In this document: piece by piece, positions 10,400 through 22,759 of the stretch
Layout of the letters: every line of letters starts with the position of its first letter
Numbering within the stretch: position 1 is the stretch's first letter
Source: Neostethus bicornis
Lineage: Eukaryota; Chordata; Actinopteri; Atheriniformes; Phallostethidae
Direction: 5' to 3'
Assembly: GCA_902685375.1 (NCBI GenBank)
Contig: LR738557.1
Span: 1,550,001 to 1,614,000 of the forward strand
Length of the DNA stretch: 64,000 nt
Made by a program: the position numbers and the translations under genes
Notes under the pieces: model-generated
The model's input: the letters and a program-made list of their open reading frames with translations, nothing else
Told to the model about the DNA's origin: nothing
The model's database searches: none

Positions 10400-10745
10400 T
10401 GACTTGGGCTGCATGGTGGTAGAGGGGATAGCACTGTTGCCTTACATTAAAAAGGTTTGGGGTTTGAGTCACAGGTGAGGTGGGGCTTGGATCACTGGCA
10501 TTTCTGTGTGAAGTTTGCATGTTCCCCCTATGTATGAGTGTTTTTTTCCCTCTGGGTAGACCAGTTTTCTCCAAAAAATTGTCTATAATGGACAACAATT
10601 CAGACAACCCCAGGCAACCCTGCAACAGACTGGCACCCTGTTTGAGGCGCACTCTTTCCCTTGCTCGTAATCAGCCAGATTGGGCTTTGTAACCTGTTGT
10701 GACTCTAACTGGGATAATCATTTCAGAAGACTGGCATTTGATTTG
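10400..10745 (+). repeat. Ubiquitous fish interspersed repeat, decayed copy
   Basis: It has the recurring order GGCTGCATGGTGGT, then GGTTTGAGTC, then GTGTGAAGTTTGCATGTTC, then GCAACAGACTGGCACCCTG. The same order is seen in better copies at 21.7, 28.0 and 36.3 kb. It is non-coding. I do not assign a class. Confidence 0.65.
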
Positions 10746-13379
10746 ATATGGAACATTTGAATGTGATAAATTTGTCACTGAAATAACTTTTGTTAAAAAA
10801 AAAAAAAAAAAAAATCTATTTTTGAAACATTTTGTTCAATGCACAGTTGAGTGTCGTTTGTAAGTTTTTTGTTTTTTTTAATGCAGCATATTAGAGCTGA
10901 CATGGGATTTCTAATGTGCTTCATTTGAATCTGTGATTTTTACCAAAAACCACTGGATTTGCACCAATTTTGATCAGTTTGCTTTTTTATGTCCATTTTT
11001 TTGCACGTGTGAGTGTCTTCTTTTAGATCTTTCAAAGCACAATCTATATGGATATGTATCTTAAATTTTTTTTTGTTTTGTTTTTTGTTTTTTTACCATA
11101 ATGTAAATTTTGGAATAGAAAGCCATTTTGTGTGAAAGAAATCTTGTTAGTTTTCTCAGTGTCAGAGAATGGTGATATGGAGCCACCTTATGGAGTGGTT
11201 ACAATAAAAACACAAACAAAATTGATGTATTACTAACAGTCAGTCAATAACTTTCTTAACCGTCTATCCCGTACGGGGCTGCAGGAGTGCCAGAGCCCAT
11301 CCAAGCTGATTCAAGGCGAGGGGTAGGGTTCATCCTGAACATCCTCAGCAACAGCGAACAGGTCGCTAGTCTGTCAAGCTGTATTACTAACATTTGAGAA
11401 AAAATTCTACCACACAAAATTCTAGATGATCTAAATTTCATTTTGCCCTGTATTTATGACCAGTAATCACTTCCACTTCATTAGTTCTCTTTGGAAAAAA
11501 TGTCATTTTATTACAATTGCTTAATACATCGTAAAGTTTGGTTTCATAGTCGATGTGTTATTATAGTGAACTTGTTTCATTTATGCCTATAGGAGGCCAT
11601 AGGAGGCCAATCTCCTGTAAGCCATGGCCCTATGACAATACAAACATTACCAAAAAGTAGATTTTAAAGATATAAATTATTTTGTAAAAATAATGACAAA
11701 CAAGACTATGTCTCTTGTTTGGGCTGAGAATGGGTGTTGCTCAATGGGAGGGTCCCAGTGACCTGTGTCTAGCAAGGGAAATTTGGCCACGGTTGTGCTC
11801 TTCATAAGTTGTGGGGGGAGGTGGTTTCCCTCCCACCTCCCCCCACCCCCTCAATAAAACATAGACTGAATGGGGTGATGTGTCAATTAACATGGGCATA
11901 ACATAAAAAATAACATTAAAAAAAATTCAGCCCACCAGGTGAAAAGTAAAATTTGTACATTTGCTTCTGCAGTGTTTTTTTGTTTGTTTGTTTGTTTGTT
12001 TCCTCACAAGCAAATTTAGGTAGTTTTATACCCTTAAAGTGATTATGTGGCGTCACAATGAACCTAACTTTTAAATAAGTAGCAGAAAGATGTAAAAAAT
12101 AGTTTAAAAAAAAGACAGCAGCTAAGACATTGTAGCGATCTTGTGGTCATATCTGACACATCAGTCGGTGAGACCTAGAGAAGTTTTATGTGTTCAAAAA
12201 CATGCATTCAAGAAAGCAAGTTTTGAAAAAAAAAAAAGTCATTTTCAAGTTCTCACACTTTGTCCTGTTCGATCCAGCTGTTTCCCATTTTGTCAAACCA
12301 TCATGCTGTGTGTCCATGACAACCCAAGGTGTAACAGCACAACATAGCAGATGACTGAGTTCTTACTGACAATGCAATTATGTTTTTGCAAGCAGTTTCA
12401 ACACATTTAGTCACCTGCTGTTGATAGATTATGTCTTTCAGTCAACTAACATAATTTCAGTTGGAATGTGAGAATTCTTGCAAAACATTCTGACTCCGTC
12501 AATGAAGGGTTACAAAATTTTAACTAAGATTCTAGAGAAATTTGACCAACATGTTGTGAAATGCACCCTTCACGGCTCTGGATCCTGATGGCGTTGTTAC
12601 ATTTTTTTGTTGTTTGAGATTATATCAGGACTAGCTGTGGGAACGGATGGACGGTTGACAATGTTTTGAGGTTTTTTACATTTCAGAATTTAATCTCACC
12701 CCATGTCTCTTCTTAATGTCCTTCTCAAATCTAAGTATTGGACTCTATTTATCTTTCTAAATGATTTCTTGCTTCTCCTCCCCAGATGATCACATACATC
12801 ACACAATGGTCGGGCAGTTCAGTCATCTGATGGAAAGTTTTCAATTTAAGAAAGAAAACTAGGCTATCTTTTTAACGGATGTGGTTACTGGATGTTTCAC
12901 AATGTGTGCACACTTTCTAGTGAAACATAGGACGCGAACATAATAATGATGAAAGATCCAAAACTAAATTCTTTTTTTTTCTGTTTTATTTGCTGTTTTA
13001 ACAAACTTTAAAATGCAACATTTTGTTCCCAAGATCTACGGCTTTGAAAACAGATTCTAACTCTGCCCACAACCTCAAAAAATTGTTCTGCCTCTTTTTA
13101 TTCTGGCTTTGCAGAGGAACATAGTTCAAAAATCAAAATCCAGCTGGTGTTTTCAACAAATGCATCCAAAGAAGAATTCTGTTTCAAAATAACTGGGATT
13201 ACTTTAGAAAAATAAAGAGATTTCAAGACATGACATGAATAGAAATAACTTGAATGAATAAACATAAGTGAGAGAAAAAAAAAGTCATAGAGGTTACTAT
13301 TGTGGACCAGAAAGTAGCATAGATTAGTACGGATGAAGAGAGGTGCACATTGAAGAGGATGAAGAGCAGAAAAGATATA
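10746..13379. other. AT-rich intergenic stretch, no gene seen
   Basis: I see no coding exon here. It holds a minus-oriented fragment of the ubiquitous repeat at about 11263-11385 (GCCAGAGCCCATCC, then AGGCGAGGGG, then GAACAGGTCGC), a GC-rich hairpin at 11811-11846, a short GTTT run near 11985 and long A or T runs. Confidence 0.5.
11811..11846. other. Perfect 14-bp GC-rich inverted repeat (hairpin)
   Basis: Left arm GTGGGGGGAGGTGG, 8-base spacer, right arm CCACCTCCCCCCAC. The plus-strand left arm is G-rich, so a quadruplex is an alternative structure. There is no adjacent gene, and the function is unknown. Confidence 0.7.
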
Positions 13380-13990
13380 CTTCAACAGGTGTGAAAGCGT
13401 ATGGGAAGGGTGGCAGTAGCGCTCATATCACGACACCTAGAGAGGAACTATGATATTGTACAAAGAAGTCTGGGGTGACAAAGAAGTATGTTAGAATGGT
13501 GCAGGATATGTCTGAGTTCTGTAAGACAGTGATGAGGTGTGAGCAATAGGTGTGACAAACGGGTTCAGAATGAAGATTGGACTGCACCAGCAATCAACTC
13601 TAAGCCCATCTCTGTTTGCTATGATGATGGACAGACTGATTTACCAGGTTAGACAGGGATCTCAAAGGCCTATTATGCCTGCAGATAATTTTGCGAAAGC
13701 AGAGAACAGGTGGAGGAATTGCTGGTGATGGTTTGCGTTGGAAAGGAGGAATGAATGTAATCTGCAGCAAGAAGTACATGTGTGTCAATGAAAGAAACTT
13801 AGGATTGACGATTCAGTGCAGCGGCATATAGGAAGACCAGAGAAGAGGTTTGTGGATGTGGTGAGGGAGGGCGTGATGGTAGGTAGTGTCAGAGAAAAGG
13901 ATCCAGGAGACAGGCATAGATGGAGGAAACTGACTTGCTGTGGCACCCCTGAAAAAAAAAGCTGAAAAGAAGAAGAAAAATACCTTATCA
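13380..13990 (+). mobile_element. Decayed RTE-type retrotransposon fragment
   Basis: Broken frames recall an RTE reverse transcriptase: GLHQ, then PISVC/SLFAMMMDRLTYQVRQG, then an ADN(F)AKAENR segment where family members have a FADD motif. It ends in GAAACTGACTTGCTGTGGCACCCCTGAA and a GAAGAAGAA run. There are several frameshifts and stops. It is older than the copies near the receptor genes. Confidence 0.65.
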
Positions 13991-15145
13991 ATAGAAGATA
14001 AAAAAAATATATACGTTTAAAAAACACTGAAAAACTTAAGTGGAAACTTCTTTGAATATAGAAGAGAAAGCGTCTCAAATCAAGGAAACAACTAAGCAGA
14101 TCATCAACTGTCCCCACTCCACCACCCCTTTTCAATTATAAACCACATCTCATCACCAAAGCTTGAAATTGTTGTGCATCCTTGTGATGAATCAGTAATG
14201 AAGACCCTGCGGTCCCACTGTTCCTCCATCTGTTTCAATGGGTGTCCCTGAATGTTGTATAAGTTTCATGGTGTGACCGAATGCTGTGCAGCCAAAGTCC
14301 TGAAACAAAAAGTCCAGATGGCTTTGGTTGTTAGGGCGATGAACAAACATGGCTCAGTGAAAAGCCAACAGAGAACACCCACAGCCATTCACACTATGTT
14401 TGGACCCACAAAACACCCTACAAACTGGACCAAAAATAACCTACTAAACAATCCTATCACATACCCTCACTGAACAGAAAGTTTTATAGAAAAGTTTGCC
14501 GGACTGTTTGATCCAGTTTATTGGAAGTTCAATTAGAAATAGAGCTTCTACTAAAGCTTTTCTGTCTCAAAGGCATCCAAATTAGATGCTTACTCACACA
14601 AACCCTGACGTTTTATGCCTTTCAGTAGTATGGCTTCTCAGCTGTAGTAAAGGCAGAGTACACATAGTACCGTGTATAAACACAACCTTTGTGCGCCACA
14701 ATCAACTCACGCAGAATAAAATCTAAACCCGATGGTGTTGCTATGCTGTGATGGATGAGGTCATGACTCTCCTTACACTTTGTAATACTCAACACCTACA
14801 AAAACACCTAATAGGATGTAACCTGAGAGGTTTTTACATATACAAACTCAATGGATGGATGATGAGATGAAAGGATGAAGAGGTGACAGCGCTAATGGAT
14901 ATTCTGTGACTAACTTGTTGAGTTAAAATTACAACAGAGTAATTATGCATAACAATTGTCTCTGCTTTTCCTCTTGATATTTAGAACTGTTTTTTTTTTG
15001 TCTTTATCCTGTATTTATAAACTTTCATTCTGGAAATCTTGAAAGCATTTTTAATGATAACCATATCATAGAAAAATTTCTCCACACAGAATAATTATAA
15101 TTAACTTTGCAGTATATCAAAGTTAGCAAATCAACTTTGGTATTA
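13991..15145. other. Intergenic, nothing recognised
   Basis: No exon, repeat family or structured element could be supported. The composition is AT-rich with short A/T runs. Confidence 0.4.
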
Positions 15146-15950
15146 ATGAAGGGTATTTGTTTTTTTGTTTTCTTTTTTTTTTTTTACCTTATCCGGCGTT
15201 GTGACAAGCAGAATGATGATCGGTATGTCAAATATAGCTGGCCAGTTTTGCTATGCCAGGGTCAGCACCATACACCGACTCTGGTAAGCTTTATTTGTTT
15301 ATTTCAAAAGCTTTACATCCAAAATGTCCATGCTTTCTGTGTTTCTTTTTGCTGGGTCTGAAGGAGGATACTGAGGAAAGAGGGCGGAGGAAAGAAGTGA
15401 AAAAGAACAGGAATAGGGTACAGAAGAAGAAGAGAGGGGGACAAAGAGGAAATCTAAAACTATTTTATTCAGCATCATGACCAACCTAACACAAAACAAC
15501 CTTTTGTAACAAATGATGTAGAACACAAACTCATACTACTAGAGCTATAATAATATTGGTTGGGAGCAAGGAACATAGCGGACAGTAAACAACGTGATAC
15601 AGTGTGTGAGTGTGAGTGAAACTACATGCATGCGGTCGATGTGAACCATGTGCTTATTAGGACCAACAGATCCTCACCAGGCACAAAAGACTGGAATGAG
15701 GGAGGCGAAGACACACCACCAGGGCCCGCACTCATTCAGATTATGCGAAACTGAGACCAAGCTAAGAGGGTTGCCCACCTGCCCAGCCAGGTGCATAAGA
15801 GAACCACCTGACAGAGTCCCCCCAGCACCAAGGGGCATGGGCGTCCTCGATGTCAGGACCCCCAGGCATCGGGGCAGACGTGTCAACTCTTCCTCACGGC
15901 TGAAGACGTGGTGTTGAAGCCAAGGCCCAGACCGAGATGAAGGGTATTTG
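15146..15950 (-). mobile_element. GC-rich poly(A)-tailed retroposon with 14-bp target duplication
   Basis: The body (15160-15936, minus strand) is homologous to the plus-strand copy at 20.3-21.1 kb. Shared blocks include GCTTTATTTGTTTATTT, TAATAATATTGGTTGG, AAGGAACATAGCGGACAGTA and GTGAACCATGTGCTTATTAGGA (given here as they read on the plus strand of this copy). The minus-strand 3' end runs into a poly(A) tract, seen as T-rich sequence at 15159-15185. The 14-mer ATGAAGGGTATTTG occurs at 15146-15159 and again at 15937-15950. A poly(A) tail, 5' truncation and a long target duplication together indicate insertion by target-primed reverse transcription. I see no protein of known family in it. Confidence 0.85.
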
Positions 15951-16269
15951 ATCACAAAAACTTATGAGATAAATTCTAAAGACACATTTTATAAAACAGA
16001 AGAATTGAAGTGAGAAAGAAGTGTCAATGGCAACCTATTAACAGCAGTGTTAATCTCACTAACCTAAATCCAATTAATCCACTACCAGATTGTGCTATTA
16101 GTCTAAATAGGAGAACCTTGACTGTTCTCTGAATGGTCTCTGCTTTTGGATCATTTAAATTCTGAAGATTTCTCAAGCTTGCCAGAATACAAAGCCCATG
16201 GTTTTCACCTGAGAATCTACCCAGTTAAATTTATTCCAATACTTAAGTGTCCAAGAAACAAATTAACTA

Positions 16270-16470
16270 GATGGCCACACCACATAATTCTGCTCTTTTC
16301 GATGTGGAGGAGCAACAGCTGTACTCTGAGCGCTTCCCAAGCAAGTAACCTCCTCACCCTGTCTCCAAAGGAGAACTAGTGCATCCTGTGGAGGAAGCTT
16401 ATTTCAGTCCCTTATGTTCGCAATCTTGTTCTTTTGATGACCACCTACTGCTGGTGATCACAGATGAAGG
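16270..16470 (-). mobile_element. Decayed WFGHLVRM-family LINE fragment
   Basis: This matches in order the better minus-strand copy at 45.1-45.9 kb. Shared blocks include GGAGCAACAGCTGTACTC, CTGTGGAGGAAG, GCAATCTTGTTCTTTTGATGA and GCTGGTGATCAC. It is heavily mutated and non-coding. Confidence 0.5.
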
Positions 16471-18799
16471 TGAAAAATTCGATGGATCACTGAATTGAGA
16501 TCCTCACTTTGTCACATTGATGGCAATAGTAATATTATCACCATGGTTCAATGATTTGCCTGTTAAAACATCTTCAAAAAAGTTGGGGTTTTTTTCAATC
16601 AACACAGTTTTCTTAGTCAGAAGTACAACAACATGAATAATCAAAAATTCAAAACAAGTGTATTCACAGTTAAATTTGGACCAGAAGGGGAGTATTTGCC
16701 CTTAAGAATCTCCTTACAAATCTTGCACTGCAAAGAAAACACATGTTAAAAGAATTTATTTATCTAAATATAATTATTTTCTTTGATAATTGCTTGTCTT
16801 AGAAGAAAAATATTTTCATCGGAAAACTTTCTTTCAAAGTTTAAAAATTATGGACACTTTCAGTCGAGGAGTCAAAGCACATTGAAAATTTGAAAAGAGG
16901 ACATTTCTACACTTTTAAATTGATGGGGTTTTAAAGTTTTTCTGAGAATTCAAAAGCCTTCAGAGCATGCAGGGGGATTTTCAATCATCCATGATTACCA
17001 TGTTCACGTAGGACTATCTTTAACCTGACTGTGTCACGAAACCATATTAGAATCCTAAAACTGGCAACTGAAGAATAAAAATGATGAATTAAAGGCATCA
17101 TAATAAGAATTGTTTCCGTCACCAGATGAGATTTGTGCGTGAAGAAAAACCCACATTGCTCCAGTGCATTGATGATCACCAACATGGTCTTCACATAAAC
17201 GTGCTAGTTTTGTTCATTTTAATTCTCAAGTTAACACATTTATAAAGTTAGACACAATAAGGTAAGATAATGGAAAGGATTCCAAAATCTACGCTGATAG
17301 ACTGATGGAACAGTCCGGTCAGATGAGTCATATTTGTTTTTATGCCTCTGCCCACAGAATGTGGAAAACACTAACTCCACATTCTGAGGTTTTTCGAAAA
17401 CTTGAAATGTATCCAAGGTCACATAGTAAATTTCAATAATGTGATAATCAAAAAATGACAAAACCTCACACATAGGACTGATATAACCTTGCACACAAAT
17501 AGACATCAATTGTTCCTTGTTATTGGGCAGTTGGCGGTATGTTATTCACCATTGTGGCATCAATTCGCTCTTGTTTTGTTTTTAATTTGGGAGGAGTAAA
17601 AGGACTGCGTAAAGTGGGCTGCTGTGACTAAATCACATGCTATTAATGGCCTACTTAAGGTAGTGATTTAGCTACGGCATGATTACTTGAACCAGGACAG
17701 GTTTCTGTTTTATGATGACTGAGAATGAAAATGACCAAAAAGCCAAACAAATCCTCCTCATGTCCTTCCAACTAAAACAAAAACCCACTTAAATGGCCAC
17801 TCAAATGATCCCATGCAGCCTGTTCTTCATCACACTAACACAGACCTAAGCTCCACTCGTTCCGTTTTGTAAATGTTCTTCTCACCAGCAGGCCGTAAAT
17901 AACTAATAAATCACAATAAATCACAGGCAGTCTTATAAACACCAATCAGTCCCGGTTGTGTTTAAACACTTGGATTTGCCCTGCAGACCCCAAACTGTAT
18001 GAAGTCTCCATCTTATCTGTGTTTTCTTTCTAGATTGGTTGGCAGTCCCACTGATCGCAAACACACTCACAAACCATAAACATACTATGGAACCAAAGTT
18101 TCATGTTTCACTTGGAGCACACCATGTATGTTATCAGACTGCAAACCCGAGATATCGGCCAAAAACCATTAGCACTCTGTGAAAAAAGTCCCTCCCAGTC
18201 CATACAGCCAAGATACCAAGAGCAACAGCACAGATTGTTGGGACAAACGATCTGTGCTGTTAGCCTTGAGACAGCTTTGAATTGTAGGTTTCAACACAAC
18301 CAGAGCAATCAAAAGGTGTGTAAAGGTCAGTGTGAGGAGTCTTTCCCAGTCGTTGGTTGCAACAAACAACAGAATATTTTAACTTGTTCAGCCATATTTG
18401 TGTGTGTTCAAGTTCTAACTTTTGGGATTTCAGGCTTAGAGACGAAAAAGTGCAGCTGTGGTTAAAGCTGCCGCCACCATGAAGATTACTGAGGCTCACT
18501 CATATCAGGAAAGCCTTAACTCAACAATAATCCTTTCTGAACAATTATTCATTCCCCAACAGAGTAAAACTTGTAAAAAAAAATCTTGTATTTGCACCTA
18601 CTTTTGTATCCTGACTAAAGTAGTGAACGCCTATTTAATGATGTCTCAGAAGACACGTGGTTTCTGCCATAAGAAATGTTAAGCATTAAACCTACAGTAA
18701 ATGGTGAATGTACTCCACTTTTATAGCACTTTAAAGTTATGACAACATGTTTGTGAATCAAATATGTAAAAAAAAAAAGGCCAAATTGTTATAACATCC
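16471..18799. other. Intergenic, no gene recognised
   Basis: Several open frames of 60-120 codons occur (for example 18103-18465 on plus). They lack family motifs, splice context or a coherent composition. I could not support any gene or repeat here. Confidence 0.4.
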
Positions 18800-18945
18800 A
18801 GTGGTAAGATCCTGGGGTGGCCCACCGGAGGAAATGATTTCATTTCGTCACTGAACCGCTTAGCCCTAATGGGATTGCGGAACGTGCCGGAGCCAATCCC
18901 AGCTGATTTCAGGCGAGAAGCGGATACACTCTAAACAAGACAAGA
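18800..18945 (-). repeat. Ubiquitous fish interspersed repeat, fragment
   Basis: Minus-oriented 3' part of the same repeat as at 21.7 and 28.0 kb: GTGCCGGAGCCAATCCCAGC, then TTTCAGGCGAGAAGCGG. It abuts the LINE fragment that follows. Confidence 0.6.
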
Positions 18946-18984
18946 AGACAGAGGTCCAGGCCAGGCCAGGCTCCTGACGAGGAG

Positions 18985-19485
18985 GCGAAAATTTGACCAC
19001 ATCACACCTGTTCTTAAATCTCTTCACTGGCTTCCCATCCGTTTCAGAATTCACTACAAAATCTGCCTCCTCACCTACCAATGTGTCCATGGAAATGCCC
19101 CAGCTTACCTCACTGAGCTCCTCTCCCCACTTATCAACACAAGACACCTTCACTCAAATTCCACCCACTGCCTCCACCAGCCCAGGACCAGGCTGACCAC
19201 AATGGGGGACAGAGCCTTCCAGGCCGTTGCCCCACGACAGTGGAATGAGCTCCCAGAACTCCTCAGGGCCCCACAAAGTGTGGACACATTCAAAAAAGGC
19301 CTAAAGACATTCATTTTTAATAAGGCTTTTAATTTTTAATTTTTGATTTTATGATTCTTTGTTTTCAGAATGTAGATTTTAGTTTTTAAAATGTTTTTAT
19401 TGTTTTTACCTTTCTATGTAGCACTTTGGGATTTTTTCTTAAAACGTAAGACGCATTACAATTAAAATGTATTATTATTATTACT
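18985..19485 (+). mobile_element. L2-clade LINE fragment, 3' end
   Basis: A frame reads DHITPVLKSLHWLPIRFRI, then TYQCVHGNAPAYLTELL, then RTRLTTMGDRAFQAVAPRQWNELP and FKKGLKTFIF. These are the conserved C-terminal motifs of L2-type reverse transcriptase polyproteins. It ends in an (ATT)n tail near 19470, typical of the clade. It is 5' truncated and interrupted. A tail of the same family lies in receptor gene B at about 32.2 kb. Confidence 0.8.
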
Positions 19486-19789
19486 AAACAGATTGCCAGT
19501 CTGTTGCAGGGGAGGATATGTTTGAATATAAAAAATAATCAAGGGAAGCTAAAATGTTAATTGAAAAAAATACTGTTATTTTCTATTTTTTATTTACACA
19601 TTTTTTAAAACAGTTACACAAGTAATGGATTGAAAATAATTCATCAACAACTCCTTTTCATAACTTTTTTAATGATGTTAATAATATCTTAATGCAGGAA
19701 ATTATTTTAAATAAGTTAACAAGGAAACTACAGAAAGGGATTTTCTCAAGAAAAATAATTGCAGCACATACAGTACATACACAGGTGGG

Positions 19790-21107
19790 ACCGGGGGAGG
19801 GCGGCCGGTCTTCACCTGTCTGTGTCCCTTCGAGTCGGCCGGGATCTCGGGGCTCTGCTGCCTGGAGGGGGGCTGGGTTTGCGGGACTTGGAGGCCAGTC
19901 ACTTCTGTGTTGCCCGCTGGAGACACCCAGAGATACGGTTGTGTGTTTTTTTTATGGGGGGAAACGGGCCCTGGGGCGGTCTCGCCTGGCCCTGCCGGGG
20001 CCCCTCGTCACCAGTTGGGGTTAAGAGGTGCACTGGGGTGAGCAACACTAGAGAGTTGGCAGGACTACAGGTGAGGGGCTAGGGTAGTGAAGAGGGACGT
20101 TAGGTGTGCGGAGGTGGTCTTTGGGCTGCCTGGATCAGGCACCTGGCTGGGTGTTGGGCTGTGTTGGCTGCATATGGGGTAGCCTGGCCCTGCTGGGCCC
20201 CCGGTTGAGCCCTGGCTCGGGGATTGTCGGGTCCCTGGGTCCTTGGGGTGAGTGCTCCCCTCTCGGTCCGGGCCTTGACTTCTGTCACCCCCTGGGCTCG
20301 CCTAGGGCCGTGGGGTACGGTTGCCGTGTCTGGCCCGAGGCCTGTGAGTCCTGGCATCGGGGAGGCCCATGCTCCTTGGTGCTGGGGTGGCCCTGGCAGG
20401 GGTTTCTCTATGCGCCTTGCTGGGTGGGTGGGCGGCTTCTCGGCCCGGCCTCAGGGTCCCGGGATCTGGATGGGCGTGGGCCCGGGTAGCGTGTGTCTCT
20501 GCTTCCCTCGTTCCAATCCTTTGGGGCTGGTGACAATCCATTGATCCTAATAAGCACATGGTTCACATCGGCAGCATGCATGTACTTTCACTCACACTCG
20601 CAAACTATATCCCTCTGTTTACTGTCCGCTATGTTCCTTGCTTCCAACCAATATTATTATAACTCTAGTAACATGTGTTTGTGTTGTACATCATTTGCTA
20701 TAGAAGGTTTTGTTGTGTGTGTCAGTTTTATCACTGGTTTAAACTCTTGTTTGTACTTTTTTTTCCCCTCAGATAATCCAGCAGGTTGGTTGTGATGCAG
20801 AATACTGCAACTTCAGATTTTCTTTTTACTCTCTCCCCCTTTCTTCTTCTTCTTCTGTACCCTATTCCTCCTCTTTTTCACCCCACCTACCCCCGCCCCT
20901 CTCCTTAGTAATTCCTGTCAGGTCCAGCACAGAAAGCATATATATTTTGATTGTAAAGCATTTAAAATAAACAAATAAAGCTTGTCAGGGTCGGCACATT
21001 GTGCTGACCCTGGTAGAACAAAACTGCCCAGCAATACTTGACATATAGATCATCATTCTGCTTGTCAAAACGCTGGACAGGACAGGTTTAAAAAAAAAAA
21101 AAAAAAA
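19790..21107 (+). mobile_element. GC-rich poly(A)-tailed retroposon, longer copy
   Basis: Same family as the minus-strand copy at 15.1-15.9 kb, but longer at the 5' end. A GC-rich, CpG-containing body at 19790-20520 is followed by an AT-rich 3' part (GGTTCACATCGGCAGCATGC, TGTCCGCTATGTTCCTTG, AAATAAACAAATAAAGC) and a poly(A) tract at about 21089-21107. The GC content contrasts sharply with the flanks. Open frames in the GC-rich part occur on both strands and are proline/glycine-rich composition products. No known domain is visible. The 5' boundary is uncertain. Confidence 0.7.
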
Positions 21108-21264
21108 AGAAAAAGAATAAAAAATATGCATAAAACTAATTTTTTTATGAACTTGCGCCTTATGTTCTTTATGTTTTAGATCATGAGCCAGTAGGAAAAT
21201 GATGTTCCATGAAGGAGAAAATCTATTCTTTGATTTGATCCTTAATAATTTGTATTTAATGCAA

Positions 21265-21695
21265 CAATTGGAAATGAGAAAAGGTTACAAACCCGTGGTG
21301 AAACAGGCCATGTTGTTTGGTATTGAGACAGTGGCACTGAGGAAAAGACAGGAAACAGAGATGCTGAGGATCTCTCTGGGAGTGACCAGGATGGACAGGA
21401 TTAGGAATTAGTATATCAAAGGAACAGCACATGTTAGAGGTTTTGGAGATAAAGTCAGAAATACCAGACCGAGAAGGTTTGGACATGTGCAGGGGAGAGA
21501 GTTCATCAGCAGAAAGATGCTGGGTTTGGAACCACCAGGAAAGGAACCTAGAGGAAGACAAAAGAGGAGGTTCATGGATTCAGTGAATGAAGACATGAAG
21601 ATAGTTGGTGTGACCGAAGAAGATGCAGCAGATAGGGTCAGATGGAAGAAACTGACTTGCTGTGAAGACCCCTGAAGTGAAATGCCGAAAGAAGA
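21265..21695 (+). mobile_element. RTE-type retrotransposon fragment, 3' end
   Basis: Frames read MLFGIETVALRKRQETEMLRISLGVTRMDRI, then RKMLGLEPPGKEPRGRQKRRFMDSV, then IVGVTEEDAADRVRWKKLTC. It ends in CTTGCTGTGAAGACCCCTGAAG and AGAAGAA. An in-frame stop follows RMDRIRN. It is a decayed 5'-truncated copy. Confidence 0.75.
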
Positions 21696-21699
21696 ATAA

Positions 21700-22050
21700 G
21701 ACAGTGGTAAGTACAGTGACCTCAAAGCAAGAAGGTTGGGGTTCAAATCCTGGAACGGGTGCAGTGCTTTGTAATACTGTTCTTTCTGTGTAGAGTTTGC
21801 ATGTTCTCCCCGTATATGTGTGGGTTTTCTCCAGTTTCTGCCCACCCTCCAAAAACATGCATGTTTGGTTGATTGGCCGCTGTAAAATTACCCCAAGGAA
21901 TAAGTGCGTGTGTGGATGGTTGTGTATGTGTGTGTGTGGCCCCGAAACAGACTGGCAACCTGTTTGGGGTGTACGCTGTATCTCGTATTTTATCAGCTGG
22001 GATTGGCTATTGCAACCTCATTAGGAATAAGCTGTTTAGAAGACAAAACA
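21700..22050 (+). repeat. Ubiquitous fish interspersed repeat
   Basis: Order: CAAGAAGGTTGGGGTTCAAATCC, then GAGTTTGCATGTTCTCCCCG, CCACCCTCCAAAAACATGCATG, GATTGGCCGCTGTAAAATT, ACAGACTGGCAACCTGTTTGG, and GAATAAGCTGTTTAGAAGAC. The GGTTCAAATCC block resembles a tRNA B box, so a SINE-type origin is possible. Confidence 0.75.
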
Positions 22051-22759
22051 ACGACCAAGTTGAAGTAAAAGCATAAGAATTTGTGTTTAAATCTAATAGC
22101 TTAATAGCTTCCAGATTGATAACATTTTTTCACTTGTGTGTGTAAAATAATGTCCTGTCTTTTAATCTTTAAAAATAATCCAAACTTTTAAATTAAACCA
22201 ATTTTGGTACGTGTTTTGAGCCACCATAGGTGATAGCATGACAAAGGACTTTATGTGAGTTATTGACTTATATCGTAGTTAAACTAAAACTAAGTACTGA
22301 TCTGATTCAATGTCAGTATTAATGGTAACAATTAATACTGTGATAAGCTTGAGCTGTTCTTTTTTAGCAATGTAATCTTTACTTGTTATTTTCCTTTTGG
22401 CGGTGTGCTCTTTCCGAAACTGTTTTTAGTTCCAAATAACAACTTAGGGTTTCATGTGTACTTGTTGAGTTGGGTGATTCCTCAGAACAATTCTAACCAT
22501 GTTGTATCAGTTATTAATGTATGTAGCTATCTAAAATAAAAAGAATGAGCTTGAACTACCTCACATATTTCACATGGCTTTGAGAAAACTACAGCTGAAA
22601 GCTCATATTTTTACAGAAAAGGACCAATGATATTAAGACGTGTCAAATTTAAGTTCAGGAAGCACTGATATGAATCACAACACCCATAACTGATCACAGG
22701 AAATGAATCAGTCAGTTCATCGATTTGTTTTCTCTCAGATTATTTTAGCCGTCAGCAAA

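Noticed and set aside
13098..13385. 95-codon minus-strand frame
   Set aside because: Hydrophobic, low-complexity, no start context or homologous family recognised.
18103..18465. 120-codon plus-strand frame
   Set aside because: No domain, no splice partners and average intergenic composition. Treated as chance.
20100..20560. Overlapping Pro/Gly/Ala-rich frames on both strands
   Set aside because: They arise from high GC content in the retroposon body, and no domain is visible.
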